NCBI GenBank assembly: GCA_024401975.1
Contig: JAKSKB010000001.1
Location: forward strand, 76,542 to 123,968
Direction of reading: 5' to 3'
From: Bacteroidales bacterium
GTDB taxonomy: Bacteria; Bacteroidota; Bacteroidia; Bacteroidales; UBA932
DNA: 47,427 nucleotides
Part shown: piece by piece, positions 41,055-47,427 of the stretch
How the letters are laid out: each line of letters opens with the position of its first letter
Numbering within the stretch: position 1 is the stretch's first letter
Notes under the pieces: model-generated
What the model was told of the DNA's origin: nothing
Database searches by the model: none
The model's input: the letters and a program-made list of their open reading frames with translations, nothing else
Made by a program: the position numbers and the translations under genes

Positions 41055-42923
41055 ATGGACGAAAGGTTTGACATCATAGTTATCGGCGGCGGGCACGCCG
41101 GATGTGAGGCAGCGATGGCTGCGGCCAATATGGGTTCTTCCGTGCTTCTGATATCGATGGATATGCGCGGATTTGCCAGAATGTCCTGCAATCCTGCTGT
41201 CGGAGGGATTGCCAAAGGGCAGATAGTCAGAGAGATAGATGCGCTGGGAGGGTATTCGGGCATTGTGGCGGATGCCAGTACTTTGCAGTTCCGTATGCTC
41301 AACAAGTCAAAAGGGCCGGCAATGTGGAGTCCGAGGGCTCAATGCGACAAAATACAATTTTCTCTCACCTGGCGAAAAATACTCGAAAATAATTGTAAAT
41401 TAAGTATATACGAGGATTTAGCGACTTCTTTGCTCTTTGAGAATGGAAAAATTGCGGGCTGCCGTACAAGGACAGGGGCAATTTTTCACTCACAAGCGGT
41501 TATCATCACCGCCGGAACCTTTCTCGGAGGAAAGATTTTCATAGGCCGCACTTCTTTCGAAGGTGGTCGGATAGGAGAAAAATCTTCTTCGGGACTGACT
41601 GAACAACTCGTCTCGATGGGGGTCCGGACTGACAGGATGAAAACAGGCACTCCTCCCAGGATTGACATCTCCTCCATCGACACTTCTTTGTTGACAAAAC
41701 AGTACGGGGATGAGAATCCTGCTAAATTCTCTTTCCTGCCGGCGCCTTCTCTTATCCAGAAAGAAGGAAATCAAATGCCCTGCTTCATTCTTCATACCAA
41801 CCGGGACGTGCACGAAGAACTCCGCAAAGGCTTCGCCGACTCCCCTCTTTTCACGGGGATGATACAGGGGCGCGGGCCGAGATATTGTCCTAGCATTGAA
41901 GACAAGTTGAGGGTTTTCCCTGAAAAGGATTCCCATCAGGTTTTTCTGGAACCGGAAGGACGCAGCACACACGAGTACTATCTTCAAGGCTTCTCTTCAT
42001 CACTTCCTCTGGATGTGCAGATATCAGCTCTGCATAGGATAAAAGGACTCGAAAACGCACGTATTTTCCGGCCTGCATACGCTGTGGAATATGACTATTT
42101 CGACCCTACCCAATTGAAGGCGACGCTTGAGATGAAGGATATCGAAAACCTGTATATGGCCGGTCAGGTGAACGGTACCACGGGTTACGAAGAGGCGGCT
42201 GCCCAGGGAATAATGGCCGGAATCAATGCGCATCTCAAGATAAACGGCAATGCTCCTTTCGTCCTTAAAAGAGATCAGGCATACATAGGCGTTCTTATAG
42301 ATGACCTTGTGACGAAGGGCGTCGATGAGCCGTACAGGATGTTCACTTCAAGAGCTGAATATAGGATTCTCCTCCGCCAGGACAATGCTGATTTGAGGTT
42401 GACAGAATTGTCACACAACATCGGACTCGCTGACGGGGAAAGGTATGCCCTGCTGCTTTCCAAGTACGAGAAAGTCGATGAAATGCGTTCGTTCTGTGAC
42501 AGCACGAAAGTACGTGCAGACAGGGTCAACGCTTATCTTGAATCCGTGGGATCCGCCCCGATTTCCGATTCCCGAAAAATCTCCGACCTGATTTCCCGAC
42601 CTGGGGTTGGATTGCTGGATATTCTTAATATTGTTCCACGTGGAACAAAGAACTCTACCGAAGAAGATATCATAGAGTCCGTCGAGATTTCCATCAAATA
42701 TAGCGGTTACATCGAAAGAGAACAAATACTGGCTCAAAAAATCAGTCGTTTGGAAAATCTCTCTATCCCTGAAGATTTCGATTATGACAGATTGACGGGC
42801 CTTTCCATAGAGTGCAGGCAGAAATTCAAAAAGTACAGGCCTGCGACTGTCGCCCAGGCGTCCCGTATATCCGGTGTTTCCCCTGCCGACATATCAATTC
42901 TTCTGGTGTATTTCGGAAGATGA
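41055..42923 (+). CDS. mnmG: tRNA uridine-5-carboxymethylaminomethyl modification enzyme MnmG
   Basis: With MnmE, MnmG installs the cmnm5/nm5 group on the wobble uridine of certain tRNAs. The 622-residue protein shows the FAD loop [20 protein letters not shown], the MnmG signature blocks [22 protein letters not shown] and TGTPPRID, and the [21 protein letters not shown] motif near residue 380. A C-terminal helical domain follows. A 16-bp parS-like palindrome sits in its coding sequence at 42632-42647, encoding IVPRGTK. mnmG (gidA) often lies near the replication origin. Confidence 0.97.
   Translation: MDERFDIIVIGGGHAGCEAAMAAANMGSSVLLISMDMRGFARMSCNPAVGGIAKGQIVREIDALGGYSGIVADASTLQFRMLNKSKGPAMWSPRAQCDKIQFSLTWRKILENNCKLSIYEDLATSLLFENGKIAGCRTRTGAIFHSQAVIITAGTFLGGKIFIGRTSFEGGRIGEKSSSGLTEQLVSMGVRTDRMKTGTPPRIDISSIDTSLLTKQYGDENPAKFSFLPAPSLIQKEGNQMPCFILHTNRDVHEELRKGFADSPLFTGMIQGRGPRYCPSIEDKLRVFPEKDSHQVFLEPEGRSTHEYYLQGFSSSLPLDVQISALHRIKGLENARIFRPAYAVEYDYFDPTQLKATLEMKDIENLYMAGQVNGTTGYEEAAAQGIMAGINAHLKINGNAPFVLKRDQAYIGVLIDDLVTKGVDEPYRMFTSRAEYRILLRQDNADLRLTELSHNIGLADGERYALLLSKYEKVDEMRSFCDSTKVRADRVNAYLESVGSAPISDSRKISDLISRPGVGLLDILNIVPRGTKNSTEEDIIESVEISIKYSGYIEREQILAQKISRLENLSIPEDFDYDRLTGLSIECRQKFKKYRPATVAQASRISGVSPADISILLVYFGR
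42632..42647. other. parS-like ParB-binding site 1
   Basis: The sequence TGTTCCACGTGGAACA is a perfect 16-bp palindrome, extended to 18 bp by the flanking T and A. It differs from the Bacillus subtilis parS core (TGTTTCACGTGAAACA) by a symmetric T-to-C change. It lies inside the mnmG reading frame. Confidence 0.75.
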
Positions 42924-42930
42924 TTGTTAG

Positions 42931-42946
42931 TGTTCCACGTGGAACA
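42931..42946. other. parS-like ParB-binding site 2
   Basis: A second exact copy of TGTTCCACGTGGAACA, 299 bp from the first (centre to centre), lies 8 bp past the mnmG stop and 14 bp before the next start. Two identical 16-bp palindromes so close together cannot be chance. Confidence 0.75.
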
Positions 42947-42959
42947 GTCTTTTATAAAA

Positions 42960-44012
42960 ATGAGAAAATTCCTTTTTTTAATCATCTTTGTCGTCGTAGC
43001 AGGATGCAGTGCGGACAATATCGAAGTGTCGCGTATCTGGAATGAGAATTACAGTGCATTCCCGTCGATTGTCGAGTTTCAGGGAAAGTATTATGTGGCG
43101 TTCAGGGAGGCAAGCAGCCATATTTTCGATGAAAACGGAAATGCTGAAGGCAAGGCCCGCATTCTGGTCTCCAACAACGGCAGACGATGGAAATCAGTCT
43201 CCCTTATCGAAAAGCCCGGCACCGACCTTCGCGATCCAAAATTGAGCGTGACTCCCGATGGACGTTTGATGGTGACTCTGGGCGGTTCTCTTTATAAGGA
43301 CAGGGAACTGGTGTCATTCTTCCCGCATGTGGCGTTCAGTAGCGATGGGAGTACGTTCTCCGCTCCGGAAAAAGTCTCTTTCGACTCTTCCATTACAGAC
43401 GAGCGCGAATGGATTTGGCGTCTTACCTGGCACGAAGGAGTAGGCTACGGCGTCAGTTACGGTGAACATTTTGCCCTTGTGAGAACTACTGACGGCGTGA
43501 ATTATCAGACGGTTTGCGAACTGAATCTTGACCGTACGCTGAATCCGGGAGAGAGTACAATCCGTTTCGCGCCCGACGGCAAGATGTATATGATGGTCAG
43601 ATGCGAAGGCGGAGACTCGTTTGGGCGGTGGGGTGTGTCCGAGGCTCCATATACCGATTGGAAGTGGAGCGAGATGGATTTTCATCTCGGAGGCCCCGAT
43701 TTTATAATTCTTGATGATGGCAAGGTGGTGGCAGGCTCGCGGTACCATTTCCCTCACGGCAAGTGCAGGACAATGGTTCTGATAGGAAATCTTGACGGGA
43801 ATTTCGAAGAACGCTGGTTGCTCCCTTCAGGTGGTGATACCAGTTATCCCGGAATCCTTGACAGGGGAAATGAATTGTGGATAGTCTATTATTCCTGCCA
43901 CGAGACCGCTGACGGCGGCTCCCATGGAACAATCTATGATTATGACCCGTCAGCCGGCAAGGCGCCGCGTGCATTGATTTATCTTGCCAGAATTCCCAAG
44001 AAACTACTGTAA
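42960..44012 (+). CDS. Sialidase-like (BNR/Asp-box) lipoprotein
   Basis: A 350-residue lipoprotein with signal MRKFLFLIIFVVVAGC (Cys16). The mature part is a beta-propeller-like sequence with repeated Asp-box variants: ILVSNNGRRW near 65, VAFSSDGSTF near 122 and VRTTDGVNY. It opens with an Arg-rich strand (YYVAFREASSHIF) such as binds the carboxylate of sialic acid in family 33 sialidases. Trp/Arg-rich loops (DEREWIWRLTW) follow. This may be an exo-glycosidase or a sugar-binding propeller; the substrate is not proved. The start at 42960 follows directly on the second parS-like site, and it faces the mannosidase-like gene with 11 bp between the stops. Confidence 0.72.
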   Translation: MRKFLFLIIFVVVAGCSADNIEVSRIWNENYSAFPSIVEFQGKYYVAFREASSHIFDENGNAEGKARILVSNNGRRWKSVSLIEKPGTDLRDPKLSVTPDGRLMVTLGGSLYKDRELVSFFPHVAFSSDGSTFSAPEKVSFDSSITDEREWIWRLTWHEGVGYGVSYGEHFALVRTTDGVNYQTVCELNLDRTLNPGESTIRFAPDGKMYMMVRCEGGDSFGRWGVSEAPYTDWKWSEMDFHLGGPDFIILDDGKVVAGSRYHFPHGKCRTMVLIGNLDGNFEERWLLPSGGDTSYPGILDRGNELWIVYYSCHETADGGSHGTIYDYDPSAGKAPRALIYLARIPKKLL

Positions 44013-44023
44013 CAGCTTCAAGT

Positions 44024-46939
44024 TCAGTATATCTTGAACGTTTCTATCGAGTGATGACCGATGTGTAGGCTGATGCAGTCTCCTCGAGGGGATATGCCGT
44101 TTTCACTGCGATCCAGAGGGTGTCTCCCGCCGTTCGCATCGTTCACTCCTCCGACACGGTTGGCATCCTCCAGTTCTTCTTCCACCAGATTGCATCTGAC
44201 AACCTTCCGTGCGGTGAAAGGAAGATTCACCGTTATATCCTTGTCGGCTCCTTCCATCTCGACCAGCCTGAGTATTACCGCGTCCTCATTGTCAGCTTTT
44301 TTCATCGTGGACACCCATACGAAATGATCCGATATTTCCAGGAAACTGTCAGTGGAGGGGGATGACCCGCCTTTGTTTTTCTTGAATGTGACGTACAGGG
44401 GATGATTCTCTTCCAGAGCTGTCGCGCATCCTTTTTTCCAACCTTCGGGGTGGGTGGTTATGGAGAAATGGAAATCGTGAGTGCCTGCCTGGTGGTACCA
44501 GTTGCCCTCTCCGTGGCAACTCTTGTGCGAGGAGAGCAGGATTCCCTGCAGCACAGGGTAGTCGGCAACTTCGTGCGACGGATCCTCCCAGTCACATACG
44601 GCCACGCACGATGACATCGTGAACCCGAAACCGTTTCCGTTGGCCGAAATGAAATTAAGTACTTCCCTGGGGTGAGAATCTGCCGGGTGGAAACGGTAAC
44701 TGCCCTGCCCGGTGTATCCTCCGGGACGCATTTTCAGCTCGTCACGGCCCACGTGAGACACAGCCATAGGCACTTCATAGCAGATGTCGCTCGAATCGGT
44801 TTTCATATCCAGAGGGAACAGAATTCTATACTGTCTGTTGTGCTCTCCCGTGAAATTTTCAATCCTTATGTCGAAATCTATCTTCTTCCGAGAATGGTGT
44901 ACGGTGATTTGTTGGATGATGTCGGCAAACTTGTCGTGGTATGTGTTCTCAAACGTGGAAGAGAACTTTCCGCTGGAAACGACCTTCCAGTCTGATTTGT
45001 GCGCACCAGCCCTTTCCATTCCATCGAAAGGCACCTCTATGTCGGTGATGCGTAGGAATTCTCCGGCTCCGTTACCCCGGTATTCTGCGTCAAGAATGTC
45101 TCCGAGAGCGAATTTTTCGTGCTCAATGACATTCTTGCCGAGCTGTTTGTCATACAATCTGACAATTCCTCCATCTCCAAGCACCACGTCATAATATGCG
45201 TTGGAACACCAGTTGTCACCCAAACGTACTTCTTCATCTGAGGGCTTGTCTGCAATCCTGCCCGGAACAGCCCTGAAGCGCATATATCCGAATGCCGGGA
45301 CTTCCGCCGCGAAGCGTACGAAAGTGGAGTCATTCCTTGGAAACGTCTCCGACGGGACTGTATGATTGTTGCAATCGCTGACCGTGTGCGGTACGGATTC
45401 GCTGACAGGAACTTCCACGAGGGAGGTTCTTGTCCACGGGAGGTCATTGTAAATTACGATATCTCCCTTTACTCCAGTCACTGTGGCTGTCAGGCTTTCC
45501 AATTGCCTCTGCAGGACAGTCTGTCCGATAGTCCGTCCGGTCGCCAGGGAATCGGCGAAGATGGCATCCGTTATATCTCCGTGCTTGCCTCCAAGACCGT
45601 GATCGGGGTAGATTGATGCCATCCAGCCCCTGTCCAACTCCGCTTTCGGGTAATCTTTCCTGGAGAGGTAGTTGACGGTGGAATAGAATTCAGCCGCCGG
45701 AAGAAGAACTGACGCCCTCCGTTTGTCGAGGGTCTGTTCGTAGTGTGCGGGACCGTGGATATAGAGCCAGAGGTCAGGCCGTTCGCCATAGATGTCCGGA
45801 ATGTCCGATTCGGGTGTCACCACCTCTTCAAGATATGCATCGGTGGTGGAGTACTTCATACGCGGGAGCGGAACTTCCGACTTGGATACGATATCGTTCC
45901 ACTCATTGATGAGTCCGGTGTATGAGTCCGGGGTTGCGGCATCGTTGCTCATAAGCACGGCATAGCAGGGAGAAAGGTGGCGGGCGCTGTAATACGTGTC
46001 CCAAAGGCCAATCCTTTCGTGGACTTTCCGGAATGCGTTGATTACACCGCTGTCTAAGAAATGCCAGACGAATTTCTCCCATCCATAATGCCCTAGAGAA
46101 TATGTCAGCACACTGGTGCCATCAGGACTGAACCAGTCATAGAGACCTTCTGCGTGCCGGGAGATGAACAGATTCTTGATTCCGCTCTTTGAAAGTATCT
46201 GCGGCATTTGAAGGGCTCTTCCGGGAACATCCATATTGGATGCCGTGAAATCGTCGCAACCGGGAAGATTCTCCCGTATCCATTTCCTCCCGTAGTAAGC
46301 CTGCCTGACCAACTGCTCGCCGGAGGCAAGGCCTTCGTAGGGTTGGTTATATGTCGCTCCCCAGAGGAAACGGCCTTCCTGGAATCTTTGTATCACTTCG
46401 TCCTTCCTTTCGGGGCAAGCCTCCAGAAATTCCATCAGATTGAGTGTCTGCTCCATCTCAAAAGTGAAGTCCGAATCGGTATTCATCATATCGAGAGCGG
46501 GGATGACGATGTTTTCTATCCTGTCCTTCCGACAGTATTCGGGCGTGTCCATCCAGGCGATATCCTGATGGGATGCCTGGAGGAGATGAATTTCTCCGTT
46601 CCTGAAATATCCCCAGTCACCGTTTATGGGTGCCTCAACACTCAAAGAAGACGTAACCTTGTCATTGACAATGCATTCCAATATGTTATGCTGGCCGACC
46701 ATCGGGAGCCACGCGGTTACGCTGTCGGGTCTGTCCGTGCGGTTGAAAGGCAGCGTTTCACCGTCAAGGGCAAAAGAAACGTCCCGGTTTGCGGAGAGGA
46801 CAATGCCGGAAAGTACTTTCAGACGTCCGCCCTGCTGTTCATAGGTGAGGGGATACACCGGCTCCACATTGATGATTGTCTGTGCCTGAGAAGAGACCGG
46901 CAGCAATATGGCTGAAATCAGAAAAGAGATTTTTTTCAT
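44024..46939 (-). CDS. GH38-like alpha-mannosidase, secreted
   Basis: A 971-residue enzyme with a signal peptide (MKKISFLISAILLPVSSQA). The family 38 catalytic domain at about 110-440 shows the metal-site segment ASHQDIAWMDTP (H-x-D), GSxNQPYEGLASGEQLVRQ-like features with the ATYNQPYEG loop, and the nucleophile Asp in SNMDVPGRALQMPQILSKSG. C-terminal beta-domains include WCSNAYYDVVLGDGGI and HHSRKKIDFDIRIENF. It probably removes alpha-linked mannose from host or microbial glycans in the periplasm. The start at 46939 was chosen for the signal peptide; the frame runs 54 nt further upstream. Confidence 0.8.
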   Translation of the reverse strand: MKKISFLISAILLPVSSQAQTIINVEPVYPLTYEQQGGRLKVLSGIVLSANRDVSFALDGETLPFNRTDRPDSVTAWLPMVGQHNILECIVNDKVTSSLSVEAPINGDWGYFRNGEIHLLQASHQDIAWMDTPEYCRKDRIENIVIPALDMMNTDSDFTFEMEQTLNLMEFLEACPERKDEVIQRFQEGRFLWGATYNQPYEGLASGEQLVRQAYYGRKWIRENLPGCDDFTASNMDVPGRALQMPQILSKSGIKNLFISRHAEGLYDWFSPDGTSVLTYSLGHYGWEKFVWHFLDSGVINAFRKVHERIGLWDTYYSARHLSPCYAVLMSNDAATPDSYTGLINEWNDIVSKSEVPLPRMKYSTTDAYLEEVVTPESDIPDIYGERPDLWLYIHGPAHYEQTLDKRRASVLLPAAEFYSTVNYLSRKDYPKAELDRGWMASIYPDHGLGGKHGDITDAIFADSLATGRTIGQTVLQRQLESLTATVTGVKGDIVIYNDLPWTRTSLVEVPVSESVPHTVSDCNNHTVPSETFPRNDSTFVRFAAEVPAFGYMRFRAVPGRIADKPSDEEVRLGDNWCSNAYYDVVLGDGGIVRLYDKQLGKNVIEHEKFALGDILDAEYRGNGAGEFLRITDIEVPFDGMERAGAHKSDWKVVSSGKFSSTFENTYHDKFADIIQQITVHHSRKKIDFDIRIENFTGEHNRQYRILFPLDMKTDSSDICYEVPMAVSHVGRDELKMRPGGYTGQGSYRFHPADSHPREVLNFISANGNGFGFTMSSCVAVCDWEDPSHEVADYPVLQGILLSSHKSCHGEGNWYHQAGTHDFHFSITTHPEGWKKGCATALEENHPLYVTFKKNKGGSSPSTDSFLEISDHFVWVSTMKKADNEDAVILRLVEMEGADKDITVNLPFTARKVVRCNLVEEELEDANRVGGVNDANGGRHPLDRSENGISPRGDCISLHIGHHSIETFKIY

Positions 46940-46970
46940 ATCTTGTAAGAATAATTGTATGCTGCTTTCA

Positions 46971-46978
46971 CAAATATA
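46971..46978 (-). promoter_or_regulatory. -7 promoter element of the mannosidase-like gene
   Basis: The minus strand reads TATATTTG, an exact -7 match, 31 nt before the start at 46939. No TTG lies 19-21 nt upstream. It shares the 74-bp divergent region with the element at 47001. Confidence 0.4.
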
Positions 46979-47000
46979 CTTCATATCGGCCAAATATTGT

Positions 47001-47008
47001 TAAATTTG
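47001..47008 (+). promoter_or_regulatory. -7 promoter element of the beta-helix gene
   Basis: TAAATTTG matches TAnnTTTG exactly, 5 nt before the ATG at 47014, which would leave almost no leader. If true, translation would be leaderless or start further downstream. Confidence 0.35.
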
Positions 47009-47013
47009 CGATT

Positions 47014-47427
47014 ATGCATAGAAAATCACTTTTATTTTTGCCTTTCTGTCTTTGTGTACAGCGGCTTCAGGCCAGACAGGATATGTTGTAATAACGGATT
47101 ACGTGAAAGCCGGTACGGGCGGGGACGTGAGCACTGCAATCCAGTCGGTGATAGACAACAATCCTAACAGGACAATCTTTTCCCCGATGGAGAGTATGTT
47201 ATCGGGCAGCCTATTCTCACTCCTGCGGAGCCGCAGAAGAGCGTGTCGCTCGAATTGTCCAATTATGCCGTCCTCCGGGCATCGGACGACTGGGATTCCG
47301 ATGAGGCGATGGTACGTCTCGGCGGGAAGGACCCTGCAAACAACATTCGCCAGAACGGCAGCAACTACTATCTCTCCGGAGGAATCATCGACGGCAACCA
47401 CAAGGCTGACGGCATATCGATTGACGG
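47014..47427 (+). pseudogene. Beta-helix (pectate-lyase-like) protein, frameshifted and partial
   Basis: From the ATG at 47014 the frame gives MHRKSLLFLP and stops at 47091. A one-base shift near the AAAA run at about 47021-47025 restores a normal signal peptide (ITFIFAFLSLCTAASGQ) and DYVKAGTGGDVSTAIQSVID. A second one-base shift near the TTTTCCCC run at about 47178-47185 restores FPDGEYVIGQPILTPAE and SNYYLSGGIIDGNHKADG through to the window edge. The corrected product looks like the N-terminus of a secreted right-handed beta-helix, polygalacturonase/pectate-lyase-like protein. Both shifts lose one base in a homopolymer, so either the gene is broken or the assembly has errors. The 3' end lies outside the window. 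Confidence 0.65.

Noticed and set aside
44013-44040. Hairpin TTCAAG...CTTGAA between the convergent sialidase-like and mannosidase-like genes as a shared terminator
   Set aside because: The stem is short and AT-rich, has no T-tract, and mostly overlaps mannosidase coding sequence.
44749-44758. Additional CACGTG-containing candidate parS site in the mannosidase-like gene
   Set aside because: The flanks (CCCACGTGAG) do not match the 16-bp palindrome; other CACGTG hits, such as those near 12733, 17838 and 39303, also fail outside the core.
1-47427. tRNA, rRNA, riboswitch or insertion-sequence signals
   Set aside because: I saw no cloverleaf, rRNA-like stretch, recognisable aptamer or transposase motif; gaps are mostly too short to hold one.

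Overview
The window is a Bacteroidota chromosome segment, almost certainly order Bacteroidales. Several start-proximal gaps carry the Bacteroidota -33/-7 promoter signature (TTG or TTTG, 19-20 nt, TAnnTTTG). Shine-Dalgarno sequences are weak, and the gene content fits (LptC lipoprotein, Bacteroidota-type FrdA, TonB with an acidic linker, many lipoproteins). Genus cannot be fixed from what I can see. Both ends cut through genes. All calls come from reading protein and DNA motifs by eye; no database search was run.

Left part (1-16761), ordinary functions. A minus-strand envelope and cofactor block holds a PpiD/SurA-like foldase (partial), lptC, a TPR protein, a FadL/OmpP1-like porin and coaX, followed by mfd. 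Divergent from mfd are ruvB and then frdA-frdB, without the usual cytochrome b gene. hflX converges on frdB with a 4-bp overlap. A tonB gene and an unrecognised lipoprotein gene follow on the minus strand, each ending in a related hairpin terminator. Between them lies a 426-bp stretch with a 50-bp perfect direct repeat. gltS is next on the plus strand from a good promoter.

Centre (16857-39199), the main feature: a plus-strand biosynthetic cluster of the aryl-polyene/flexirubin type. A first block makes extender units: fabD, a biotin carboxylase, a biotin carrier and a carboxyltransferase. After an 86-bp gap with a textbook promoter, a second, tightly overlapping block encodes a ketoreductase, three ketosynthases (two with a C-terminal half-ketosynthase lacking the catalytic Cys), three acyl carrier proteins, two hotdog dehydratase-like proteins, a hotdog thioesterase and a lysophospholipid-type acyltransferase. 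It also encodes a small SMR/EamA-like membrane protein, a LolA-like carrier, a glycosyltransferase-acyltransferase fusion, a phytoene-desaturase-like oxidoreductase, an MMPL exporter with an odd cytosolic tail, a short acyl-AMP ligase and two alpha/beta hydrolases. The inferred product is a polyene carboxylate, probably aryl-capped, attached to an outer-membrane glyco- or lipo-anchor. No gene for making the aromatic starter is visible.

Right part (39196-47427). A minus-strand pair (beta-barrel protein and unknown secreted protein) is followed by ybeY and mnmG. Two identical 16-bp palindromes (TGTTCCACGTGGAACA) lie 299 bp apart, one inside the end of mnmG and one just after it. They look like ParB-binding parS sites and suggest the origin-proximal part of the chromosome. 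Then come a sialidase-like lipoprotein, a convergent GH38 alpha-mannosidase-like enzyme, and a divergent beta-helix protein gene broken by two one-base frameshifts at the window edge.
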